64,000 bases of DNA from Crotophaga sulcirostris. Its lineage: Eukaryota; Chordata; Aves; Cuculiformes; Crotophagidae. The translations under genes were made by a program, and so were the position numbers. Where the stretch lies: assembly GCA_013397455.1 (NCBI GenBank), contig VYZB01000016.1, positions 2,009,179-2,073,178 of the forward strand, read 5' to 3'. This document shows positions 39,901 to 49,028 of the stretch, piece by piece (the stretch's first letter is position 1; each line of letters begins with the position of its first letter). Below the pieces are notes generated by a model, which saw only the letters and a program-made list of their open reading frames with translations, was not told where the DNA came from and searched no databases.

Positions 39901-42900
39901 GTCAACTCTTGAACAGAAACATAGCGAAGACAATACTGTAGCAATCTCCGCAACCCTCTCTTCTGCTGGCTTAAAATAGTCACACAGGGAATAATAAATC
40001 TAGTTTCAAAGCATTTGATCTGATTTGGAGCAGCATATGGACTGTTGATATCCTGCCACTAAAGGAACTGTCATTATCACTGCGTTATTAGGTACTCTGA
40101 TGGAGAAAGAAAGAGGAATCTCTTTAGTAGCAAAACATTTCCTTTTAATACTGAAAAAAAAAAAGTAATGGATGTAGATGAATACTCAGTACTTAATAAC
40201 ATAACTTAATAACTACACCATTAAGATGCAGATTCACATCCAACAAGCCGAAATTAAATTCATACTCTCAAAAGCTCCTGTTACAATTAACAGCAAGATC
40301 ACAGCCTAAGAGCAGAATATCCTTCGAGAGATAGTTATATTACAAAAGATGGAGTTTGAGGTGGCTATGTTCAGCAGTCAGATGCTGAAAATTAGGTTTG
40401 ATAATTCCAGGCTAATCTAAACAGCCTTCGTTCCAGTCATTGCTCTACTTAATAAAGTATGTTATGCAGTGTAAAAACCCTCTGATAAGAGAGAGAGAGC
40501 TAGTCTCAGTTAACACTGTCTATTTTAGTCTCCTGCATACTTTCTCAGAAGTTAGGAACTCTAGGATCAATTGCTTTCCACTTCCCAGGGGAAGGATGCA
40601 CCACTGATTACCCAGATATCAACAGATTGCTATAGCATCTTAAAAAAAGCTGTGACATTCTCTTTTTTGAAAAAATTGCTTTGCTTAGATATCTGACCAA
40701 AGGAGGTACTTCACTGCTATGAATCCAGAGTGCAGAGAGGCATCTAGGCAACTCCATGGCACTTCCAGACAGTACTTGGCTCAGCGTGCAAGTGAATCAT
40801 GTTCTTAGACATAACTTTCCCCTTGTACTGCATAAGGAAAATAGGTGACTGCTTGAAGTTACGCAGCAGGGTATCCAATAGCAGGAAGTGGCATTGTTCC
40901 CTGTGTGGCTATTAGAGAGAAAGACATAATGAGGTCTCTGCTCTATATCACTGTCTGGTGAGGTGCCTACCTTTTGCTATTGATTAGATAGGGAGTTTAG
41001 AGTTTCCACTACCTTACAATACAGTATAGTCGATGGACCTCAATTATTACTGAATTTTAGGGAGTGTGAATAGCTTGCCTCTCTCCTATTAAGTCTAATT
41101 CCCTCTTGTGGATTTAACCCTTTGGTTAAGTTGTAGCAGTTTATTGTGGCTGCAACAAGGAAATAAATGCAAGAAACTCCCACACTGAAACTGTTATTCA
41201 CAGCTGAGTTCATAATTTTATATCGACACTTTACTGCAATTTCCAAAGAACCTCCCTCCATCTATATCTTTGCAATAACTGCAACTGTAAAAAACAAAAT
41301 TACAATAGTACATTTTCTGTAATGGAAAGCAGTAACTTTCCTCTTATAAAAGGATCCCAACACTCAAGGCATTATTTATTTTGAGATAACTGACCAAAAA
41401 TAATGTAACTATGCATTCATATCAACTATGCGTGACCTTCAAAGTTCATTGGCAGACCAGGAATTCATAACCAGAACACATTCCCTGAAGAGTGTAACTA
41501 TGTTGATTAATTGCAATAACAGACTTAATTTAGAAGGATTTGGGAATGTTTTTACAAGGTTTAGGAAGGATTTCATTAGGATTACATGATGAGCAATTTT
41601 GAGTGCGCTTAACTGTTCACATTAACTCTCTAGGCAGCCATGAAATGGATCGGTCATCCACTGCTTATTAATTCTTATCCAAGATTTTGTCAACATAAAA
41701 AGAATGTCTTTGTAGTTCACTGTATACTTTAACCAGCTGGAAGAGAAAAAATATGCCTTAGTGAGAACCTCAATACTGACGTTGTTCTTTGGACTATTGA
41801 ATTAGAAGAACAGGGTGTGCTTGTATTGTGCACACTTCTGCTCTCTCATGTTGCCTTCAGAAAAATGTAACTTTATTATTTGGTCTAAAATGAAATTCCA
41901 TTTAAATGAGTCTATATTTGCTATATGGTAACACTCCTTGCCCACATCTTTTTTAAAGCTTTGTTAATTGCAAATTTAACTTGCGTATTTAATGTGCACA
42001 CTAATGTTCTAAGACTAACATATTAATTCAAGGGAGAAAACGTACATAAACCAAAGAGTTTAAGCAATTTGATGTTGGTTGCTCTACTCTTGCAAATTAA
42101 CGACCATCAATTTCATGTCAAATGTCCTGCAACATGAACTGGTATAACAAGGTAGGGAATTGGGGCTTCTGTATAAATTCGGGGAAATGGAATAAAAAAA
42201 AGGATTGTATATTTTCCATATTTCTGGGGAAAACTGAAATTTTTGAAACAAATGTATTTTTCTTTTTCTTTTTTTCTAATGAGATCACAACTGCAATTAT
42301 CCAAATGCAAATATTGCAAATGCACAAACAAATCAAGAAATTATGCCTGAGAACACCATCGGGAAAATAAGAGGCAGCTGTGCACACAGCTACAATAACA
42401 GGGCACAAATTTATGAGCATATGTAGATTTACTCAATTTTTGTTTTAAAAATAGATTTTACCTTTCACTGCAGGTGATGTGCCATTATTTGCTCTATCTG
42501 TTATCAGAGTACAGTAGAAGGCTGTGATTTTGTTGATGTAACAGCAGACAGGAAGTAAAAAATAGTTGAATGTTACAGTTATACTCCAGTGAGATTTATT
42601 TGCTTGTTTGTTCTTGAAATTTGCATATTTAATTATCTATGGGAGACATTATTTCTTATGGACACTGGACTTTTCAAAGTCAAAATAAGGTATGAACAAC
42701 TATTGATGGAATTACCTGTCAAGAAATGTTGTATTCTAATAAAGAATCTTGAAATAAATTAAACAAAAGATTTTATTTTCTAAGCAATCCATCAGCCTCC
42801 CTTTAAAATTTGCACCTTACAAAATATGTTCCCTTGCAGCTTGGGAACTGCAGTGTTTAAACTGAATGGCTGCAACTGTGATTACCTGACTCAAGGAATT

Positions 42901-44349
42901 ACTGTTACAAAAGCAGCTAAGATTATTCTACTTGGAATACTGTAAAACACACATAGTTATATATTTCTATCTTGGCTGCACTTGTAAGTCATTAAAAAGT
43001 TTTATCAGCAATAATTTCACCCAGTAACTGTTCTTCATTCAGTTGCTGTCATTTAGGTACTTTCTCTTAAAAAACATCCTGATTTAGAGTTCAGCATGGG
43101 GCATTTGTTTCAAACTATAAAACTGTCAGACTGGCATCTCTTACAGTGCTACTACTTCCTTTCGTTGCAAATGTATTTTTAAATGTTTTCTTAAAGCAAA
43201 GAAACTCCCAAATGTTTACCAACCACCACCAAACACTTTAACATAGAGCACACTAAAGAGTTCGTATGTACCGGGAATTCAACTTTTAGTGGAGTAAAAG
43301 CACATGCAAAAGGTGACTTTCTGCAGAACCTCCACTTAAAATTCTTTGTTTACATGAGTGGAAAAAGGAGTAGAGAACCTTGGTAAATGGTTAGTATTGC
43401 TTCTGATGCACCTGCAAAATTAGATGTGGAATTGAAAATTCAGTCTGCTGTAACATACTGCAAAAACCATCTACTGAAAAATATCCAGTTATAAAATCCT
43501 TTATCATGAAACATATGAAATTTGATAGCCAAGTAACAGGAATTGTTATTGTCTGTACTTTTAAGGTGCTTACATATGAATATAGAAACCCGAATTATGT
43601 GTCAATTTCTAAATGTCTTGGAAGAACAGTAAGGCAGGACTCAAGAGCAGCAGAAAAATCAGTCTGAGCATCACATACCATTTTGGAACATTGGTGATTT
43701 CTGCTCCCTGACTAGTAAGTTTAATTATCTAGCCAATGATTCTGTTATAGTTTTAAATTTGGAACGATCACAGTAAAAGCATCACTGTGAAAAAAGAATA
43801 CATTTGCTACAAAGGGCAGCATATCCTAACTTTAGTAGTACACCTGAATTCACATTTTTATTTCATCAAACATAATTACTTCAACATGATTAAGTCATTT
43901 CCTTTCAGGGAAAAAAAAATTTTTTTAGGAATAAGAAACATTTCGATTGAGCCCAGATAAGAAATGGGATATGGACTCCTTATGTAAGAAATGCTAAGTA
44001 AGAGTTTTCAAACAATGTGCATATGCATAAGAAGGTGGACATTTGGAAATGGTGTCTGATGCTCTACCTTCAAATGCAAATTCCCTCAATTTTCTTAAAA
44101 CTCATGAACTTTATTACACCCATTCTTACTTCAAATATAGCTGATAAAGGAGTATTTACCTTGTGTAAATTTGGACTGACTGAAAAAATCCATTAAATAT
44201 TGACTTTTTTAAGGCTGAGATTAACTTCCAATTGTGCATTAAATGAGTCTTAAAAAATGTACTTGTAAGGGTGTTTTAGACAACACCAGGAAGCCTGCGA
44301 CAGCTAATTAGGTATTTGAGGAAATTACAAGTCACACTTAAGAACAAAA
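36991..44349. other. Intergenic, no gene seen
   Basis: AT-rich sequence upstream of NEIL3. The longest frames (37278-37592, minus, 104 codons; 37519-37815, plus, 98 codons; 42118-42420, minus, 100 codons) overlap frames on the other strand and show no domain or signal. A short (AC)6 run sits at 39589-39600. No transposon of clear identity is seen. Confidence 0.5.
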
Positions 44350-44934
44350 TAGAATCATAGAATCATAGGATCACAGAATGGTTTGGGTTGGAAGGGACCT
44401 TAAAGATCACTCAGTTCCAACCCCCCTGACATGGGCAGGGACCCTTCCCACCAGCCCAGGCTGCTCCAGGCCCCATCCAGCCTGGCCTTGAACACCTCCA
44501 GGGAGGAGGCACCCACAGCTTCCCTGGGCAACCTGGGCCAGGGCCTCATAGCCCTCAGTGTGAAGAATTATCTTTCTAATATCTGATCTAAATCTTACCC
44601 CTACCAATTAAAAACTATTCCCCCTCATCCCATCACTACATGCCCTTGTAAAAAGGTATGGGAAGGCCACTATGAGGTCTCCCCAGAGACTTCTCTCCTC
44701 CAGGCTGAACAACCCCAACTCACTCAGCCTGACCTCACAGCAGAGGTGCTCCAGCCCTCTGGGTATCTTCGTGACTCTCCTCTGGAACCATTCCAACAGT
44801 TCCACATGCTTCTTATGTAGGGGATTCCAGAACTGGAACCAGTACTCCAGGTGGGGTCCCTCAAGAGCGGAGTAGAGGGGGAGAATCACTGCTCTTGACC
44901 TGCTGGCCATGCTTCTTTTGATGCAGCCCAGGAT
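44350..44934 (-). mobile_element. CR1 LINE, 5'-truncated, antisense
   Basis: The left edge (AGAATCATAGAATCATAGGA, then GGTTTGGGTTGGAAGGGACC) is the reverse complement of a well-preserved CR1 3' end. Leftward from 44910 the minus strand encodes the C-terminal ORF2 piece beginning MASRSRAVILPLYSALEGPH. The copy is better preserved than the one at 5381 and ends at the right with GATGCAGCCCAGGAT, a usual truncation zone. It lies about 0.8 kb upstream of the NEIL3 start codon. Confidence 0.93.
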
Positions 44935-45017
44935 AAGGAGAAAATAAATAATGAAAAATAAATAGGATAAATAAAAAATAAATAATGATAATAAAATATA
45001 AACAGGATATACGGTGT
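44935..45017. repeat. AT-rich simple repeat between two CR1s
   Basis: A degenerate (AATAAATA)n-like tract with units such as AATAAATAATGA and AAAAATAAATAATGATAATA. It joins the 5' ends of two CR1 copies that point away from each other. Confidence 0.8.
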
Positions 45018-45445
45018 TTCCCCTTGAAGGGTCTCACAAGGGGTTGGAGAACAAGTCTTATGGGGACCAGTTGAGGAAACTGGGATTGTTTAGCCTGAAG
45101 AAAAGGAGGCTGAGGAGAGATCTCATCAACTGTCTACAACTGCCTGAAAGGAGGTTGCAGTGAGGTGAGTGTTGGCCTCTTCTCCCAAGTGACAGGTGAT
45201 AGGAAATGGCTGCCAAGTTCCATCAGGGGAGTTTCAGACTAGACATTAGGAAAAATTTCTTCACCTGAAGGGCTGTCAGGCACTGGAACAGGCTGCCCAG
45301 GGAGGTGGTTGGGTCACCATCCCTGGAGAAGCTCAAAAGACAGATAGATGAGGTGCTCAGGGCTTCATGGCTCAGTAGTGGACACGTATGGTTCCACTCG
45401 ATGATATCAAGGTCTTTTCCAAACACGCGATTCTATGATTCTATA
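45018..45445 (+). mobile_element. CR1 LINE, 5'-truncated, sense
   Basis: This copy belongs to a different CR1 subfamily from its neighbours: it reads TTGAAGGGTCTCACAAGGGG, GACCAGTTGAGGAAACTGGG, AGGCTGAGGAGAGATCTCAT, CTGCCCAGGGAGGTGGTTGG and ends GATTCTATGATTCTATA. Its 3' end lies about 290 bp upstream of the NEIL3 ATG, directly at the edge of the CpG island. Confidence 0.92.
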
Positions 45446-45631
45446 AAAACAAACCTTTTCTATTACCGTTCCCGTCCATGCAAAAGGCGGTCTGAGCCCG
45501 AACCCCCTCTGGCCGGAAACAGAGCGGACACCAGAGGCGGGTCAGGCCGCCCCGCCCACCCCCGTGAGCGGCACCGGACACCCCTCCCCGGGCCCCGCCC
45601 CGGGACCTCGGGCGCGCGCGGAGCCGCCGAG

Positions 45632-45679
45632 ATGGAGGCGGCGCGGCCAGCACCGCCCCCGAGCGAGCGGGAGATTTGA
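45632..45679 (+). other. Possible upstream ORF, 15 codons
   Basis: An ATG at 45632 opens a 15-codon frame ending at the TGA at 45677-45679, out of frame with NEIL3. It matters only if transcription starts upstream of it. The CDE-CHR position (45667-45680) suggests that the main start site is close to or downstream of this ORF, so it may not be transcribed. Confidence 0.25.
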
Positions 45680-45680
45680 A
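45667..45680 (+). promoter_or_regulatory. NEIL3: CDE-CHR cell-cycle element
   Basis: GCGG at 45667-45670, a 4-nt spacer (GAGA), then TTTGAA at 45675-45680. This matches the layout of CDE-CHR pairs in promoters repressed in G0/G1 by the DREAM complex and activated in S/G2, such as CDC25C. It lies 53 to 66 bp upstream of the NEIL3 ATG. The sequence match is direct; function is inferred. Confidence 0.55.
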
Positions 45681-45712
45681 CGCAGGAGGCGGGCGCGGAG
45701 CAGAGTGTGCTG

Positions 45713-45720
45713 TTTGGCGC
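45713..45720 (+). promoter_or_regulatory. NEIL3: E2F-type site
   Basis: TTTGGCGC matches the E2F consensus TTTSGCGC. It lies 13 nt upstream of the start codon and 32 nt downstream of the CHR. Use in vivo is inferred. Confidence 0.5.
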
Positions 45721-45732
45721 GGTTCTGCGGCC

Positions 45733-45849
45733 ATGGTGGAGGGCCCGGGCTGCACGCTGTGCGGAGAGCGGCTGCGGGCGCGGGTGCGGCGCGGGCAGGC
45801 GGTGCGGAGCGTGCGGGGCAGCGCCCCGGCAGCCGGAGCCGGCGGCGCG
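45733..45849 (+). CDS. NEIL3: NEIL3 exon 1 (residues 1-39)
   Basis: The start codon sits in a strong Kozak context (GCGGCCATGG). The protein begins MVEGPGCTLCGERLRARV; removal of Met exposes Val2, the amino-terminal catalytic residue typical of NEIL3 (other family members use Pro), followed by Glu3. Position 10 is Cys where human NEIL3 has Asn. The end is set at a good donor (GCG/GTGAGA) that leaves phase 0, matching exon 2. The predicted region between the VRGS turn and exon 2 is then about 15 residues shorter than in human. In-phase alternative donors at 45922 (63 codons) and 45934 (67 codons, CG/GTCAGT) would give a longer, Ala/Gly-rich linker, so the 3' limit is less certain than the start. 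Confidence 0.85.
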
Positions 45850-46055
45850 GTGAGAGGGACCGGGGCAGGCGCCTCTCCTGGGGGAGCGGCGGAACGGGGG
45901 GCGCAGAGCTTGAGCTCCGCGGTGTGCGCGGCGGTCAGTGCTGCTGGGGGAGAGGACGCGGGTCCCGGAGCCGTCAGGAGTGGCTGCGGCCGGGGGGCGC
46001 GGGGTGAGCGGAGGGCGGCTCGGCACTGAGCAGCCTGCCCGTGGCTCGGCGGCTG
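45850..46055 (+). other. NEIL3: Start of intron 1, CpG-island part
   Basis: GC-rich sequence after the first donor. The exon-1 frame stays open to 46029, and a second strong donor-like site (GGG/GTGAGC at 46004) occurs, but its phase does not fit exon 2. Confidence 0.5.
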
Positions 46056-46110
46056 CAACTGGATGATTTTTAAGGTCCTTTCCAACCCAAACTATTCCAT
46101 GATTCTATGA
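46056..46110 (+). mobile_element. CR1 LINE, very short 3' tail
   Basis: Only the last 55 bp of a CR1 are present: ACTGGATGATTTTTAAGGTC, CTTTCCAACCCAAACTATTC, CATGATTCTATGA. It sits at the downstream edge of the CpG island in intron 1 and touches the next CR1. Confidence 0.9.
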
Positions 46111-46121
46111 CTGTGCGCTCG

Positions 46122-46744
46122 CAGCCCAGAAGGGCAAACGTGTCCAGAGCCGCATCAAAAGAAGCGTGGCCAGCAGGGCGAGGGAAGTGATTCTCCCCCT
46201 CTACTCCACTCTCGAGAGACCCCACCTGGAGTGCTGTGTCCAGTTCGGGAATCCCCTATATAAGAAGGATATGGAGCTGTTGGAATGGTTCCAGAGGAGG
46301 GCTATAAAGATGCTCAGAGGGCTGGAGCACCTCTGCTGTGAGGTCAGGCTGAGAGAGTTGGGGTTTTTCAACCTGGAGGAGAGAAGGCTCTGGGGAGACC
46401 TCATAGTGGTCTTCCAGTACCTGAAGGGGGCCTGCAGGAAAGCTGGGGAAGGACTTTTTACAAGGGCAAATAGTGATAGGATGAGGGGGAATGGCTTTGA
46501 ATTGGAAGGGGGAAGATTTAGATTAGACATTGAGAAGAAATTCTTCACGCTGAGGGCGGTGAGGCCCTGGCCCAGGTTGCCCAGGGAAGCTGTGGGTGCC
46601 CCCTCCCTGGAGGTGTTCAAGGCCAGGCTGGATGGGGCCTGGAGCAGCCTGGGCTGGTGGGAGGGGTCCCTTCCCATGGCAGGGGGGTTGGAACAAGATT
46701 ATCTTTAAGGTCCCTTCCAACCCAAACCATTCTATGATTCTATG
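46122..46744 (+). mobile_element. CR1 LINE, young-looking, with open ORF2 C-terminus
   Basis: A sense-oriented 5'-truncated CR1 ending CCATTCTATGATTCTATGG. It keeps an uninterrupted 180-codon frame (46166-46708) starting MASRAREVILPLYSTLERPH and running through LEEFRRL-like blocks to near the 3' end. That is the C-terminal part of ORF2 beyond the reverse-transcriptase core. The intact frame suggests a young insertion, but the fragment has no catalytic domain and no promoter. It is not a host gene; the antisense frame at 46201-46677 is its shadow. Confidence 0.93.
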
Positions 46745-48349
46745 GCATCCTCTCCTGGCTGTGGCAGGGCTACTGGCCCCAGCTGCCATCTCCTAAGGGA
46801 TCGATTATGGATACTGTCCTTATTCTTCTGTTAAATTATAAAACATTCTTGTCATCAACATAATAAATAAACTTAGCAAGTAAAATGTCGAAAAAGGCAC
46901 TGAAGCAGTAGAAACATAGGGGCTATTGGAAACAATGAGGGAAAGCTCGAATCGCCCTTGTTCACTTAAGGCAAATTTTAAGACATCATTTTGCTTCATG
47001 AAACCTACAAGACAAAATTCTGGTAGCAATTCCTAATTTAAATTTTTGTTAGTTCTTGTGAGTCTGAACGAAGTTTGATGGAGAAAGGTATGTGTGTGCT
47101 TGTGGAAAGGACGTTTTACTTCTATAATTATTTTTTTAAGATAATTTTCATTAGACCAACTACTCAAATAAGTAGAGTGTGATATCTGCTCTCAGTGTAC
47201 ACAGTATAAAAGTGCTGGGGCCTGTGATGCCTTCTGGTAGAAGGAGAAGTTAGGGTGTCAGAAAGCAGGCCTAGCTGGTGAGCTGCGAAAATACAGTCCT
47301 TACAGTCCTCTAGTTTTGATTAGAGACAGCTAGGGTATTTCTTTTCATGCCTAGTTTTGATCAGCTGTGAATAATTATGCATTTTTGTGTCCTGAGTAAG
47401 TATACTGAATGCCTCCAGAGAGAAAGTTGAGGGGTTTTTTGCCACCTTTAGCATATGTAAGGCAGTTTAGGAGAGTTTGTGATAAAGACTTTATAACAGT
47501 ACCTCAAAGAAAGAACAGTTTAAGGAAGAATGTGGTTCAAGATATGTCTGTCCAAGACCTGCAGTCAACAGACCGTTCTTTATAGGTTTGTGTCTCTCGG
47601 GACTAAGCTTTCTGAAGTAAGGACTTATGGTCCTATTGTTTCAAACCAAAATTTAATTCCCTCAAATAGATTGATGTTCAAAACTTTGTACAGTAGAAGT
47701 CGCCTCAGGGCAGACACTGTGCATTGGCAAATGACCATCATAAGGGTCCTGGTCATTTTAGATCTCACACGGCCAAAACTGTGGCCACTGCTGAAGTCTA
47801 CACTGTAAGAGAATCTGTACTACGATGACTGTAAAGGTTCACCTGATACCAAAGTGGTATGAATTTAACTTCAAATAGTTTTTACAAGTGGTTCTCAATT
47901 TCTGTCAGTTCTCACTCTTTTAATTTAAATGAACCTAAGTGGCTTAAAACTAAATAAACCTCATTGCACACCAACTTACTTTAATACTTTTATTGGAAGG
48001 AATGAACTGTTTATGCGAGAGGGAAGTTTTGCTTTCTTCATATTATGATAACAGGCAAAGTAAGTCATGTTGATATTATGCAAACATACTTTTATTTTTC
48101 TACTTTACAGAATAATAACGCTAAAATCATCTAAATGTATATAATTTCAAGGTGGGAGATTGTATAGAGAGTAGCTCTGAAATTTCCCTAATTGGCTGGA
48201 GCCCTACTGATTTGCAATTCATTTTCATATTTATTTGCATTGCAATTGGATGTTGTTGTTGAAGCCCTGGTAAGCATATCTGTGACTTACAGTTAGGACT
48301 CTGATGACGGTGAATATGCTGTTTGCAGGTTTCAGCAGGTTCTGGGGAA
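46745..48349 (+). other. NEIL3: Intron 1, middle part; nothing recognised
   Basis: AT-rich intronic sequence. A 92-codon frame at 47530-47808 has no homologue that I recognise. No exon that could supply the residues missing between exons 1 and 2 was found by eye. Confidence 0.5.
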
Positions 48350-48486
48350 CTCGAGGCGCTAGTCCGGGGGACCTTGGCAGGCTGAGAAAAATGGGCTAGC
48401 AGACAGCATTTGTGGGGCATTCAGAGTCTTGCACTTGGAACAGAAGAATGTCGTGCAATGGCACAGGCCTGGCTGTTGGTCAGGTG
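48350..48486 (+). mobile_element. Old CR1, left part (interrupted by LTR)
   Basis: Diverged CR1 ORF2 sequence with landmarks GGGGGACCTTGGCAGGCTGA, ATTCAGAGTCTTGCACTTGG and GCAATGGCACAGGCCTGGCTG, in the order found in CR1. The copy continues at 49029 after the LTR. The last six bases (48481-48486, CAGGTG) are the target site that was duplicated. Confidence 0.75.
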
Positions 48487-49028
48487 TGTTATAAATGACC
48501 GAGTCCCAAATAGGCGAATTTCTAATTTATTTGAATAAAGGCAAGCAAACAGCGCTGGGTGCACACAGCGCTGGGTGCACCGGGAGCCTTAGCTCTACCA
48601 TGGATGCACACGCATACAGTCCCGCTTTTAGTTTTTATTCTCTTCGCCAATGAATATTCATGACCGGTAGGTGCGGGAAGCTCGGTTCTGGCGGGAAGCT
48701 CGGTTCTGGCGGGAAGCTCGGTTCTGGCGGGAAGCTCGGTTCTGGCGGGAAGCTCAGTTCTGGCGGAAAGCAACAGTCTCGGTTCTGGCGGGAACTAGAC
48801 GGTTAGCAACAAAGTAGCAAAAGGGTCCGTTCTGGCGGGAACTAGCCCTTAGCAGCAAGCAAGGTTAGCAACAGAGTCGGTTCTGGCGAGAACTATTTAC
48901 ATGGCCTACGGCTATACAGGGAAACAAAAGCGTGGCTAACGACGTCACTCACAGGGAGGGTCACACCCCCCACACTCTGCGGTCCCAGCACTATCCTTCA
49001 CTGACACGAATCAAGTAAACATATCTCA
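48487..49028 (-). mobile_element. Solo LTR of an endogenous retrovirus (ERVK-like), antisense to NEIL3
   Basis: A 542-bp element flanked by a perfect 6-bp direct repeat CAGGTG (48481-48486 and 49029-49034). On the minus strand it starts TGAGAT and ends TTTATAACA, the TG...CA ends of an LTR. Minus-strand landmarks in order: U3 with many copies of an 18-bp unit, an ATTGG box (CCAAT inverted) near 48650, an AATAAAAAC stretch near 48640, then AATAAATTAGAAATTCGCC and TATTTGGGACTCGGTCATTT before the end, a pattern I know from avian class II LTRs (poly(A) signal, R, U5). A 6-bp duplication also fits class II. No internal viral genes are present, so it is a solo LTR left by recombination. It contains the 16-bp direct duplication CAGCGCTGGGTGCACA near 48549. 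Confidence 0.85.
48673..48762. repeat. 18-bp tandem repeat inside the LTR
   Basis: Five consecutive copies of GCGGGAAGCTCGGTTCTG; the first four are identical and the fifth differs by one base (CTCAGTTCTG). Degenerate copies with the core GGTTCTGGCGGGAACTAG or similar continue to about 48895, separated by GTTAGCAACA-type spacers. On the minus strand this reads as a repeating ARTELP peptide in an 83-codon frame (48522-48773), an effect of the unit length being a multiple of three, not evidence of a protein. Confidence 0.95.

Larger units (their letters stand above)
45450..46050. promoter_or_regulatory. NEIL3: CpG island / NEIL3 promoter region
   Basis: A sharp island of GC-rich, CpG-rich sequence in an otherwise AT-rich window. 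It contains several GC boxes upstream of the start codon (CCGCCCCGCCCACC near 45548, GGGCCCCGCCCCGGG near 45590, CACCGCCCCCG near 45651) and no obvious TATA box, which fits a CpG-island promoter. It covers exon 1 and the start of intron 1. Long open frames here on the minus strand (45441-46085 and 45463-46026) follow from the lack of AT-rich stop codons and are not called as genes. Confidence 0.85.

Noticed and set aside
45305..45679. 124-codon plus-strand frame
   Set aside because: It starts in the CR1 3' region and runs into the GC-rich promoter; a junction artefact, not a protein.
45564..46007. 147-codon plus-strand frame overlapping exon 1
   Set aside because: Wrong frame relative to NEIL3, Gly/Arg-rich, no conserved motif.
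45441..46085. 214-codon and 187-codon minus-strand frames across the CpG island
   Set aside because: Pro/Ala/Arg-rich, low-complexity translation opposite NEIL3 exon 1; long frames are expected in GC-rich DNA with few stop codons. One end lies in CR1 sequence.
46166..46708. 180-codon frame as a host gene
   Set aside because: Its translation is the C-terminal part of CR1 ORF2, and the CR1 3' end follows directly.
48522..48773. Repeat protein with ARTELP units on the minus strand
   Set aside because: Arises from an 18-bp tandem repeat within a retroviral LTR; no evidence of translation and no fitting gene context.
48999..49006. Alternative right end of the LTR at ...CACTGACA
   Set aside because: It would also give a TG...CA element, but the flanking bases (CGAATC) do not match CAGGTG on the left, whereas the end at 49028 gives an exact 6-bp duplication.
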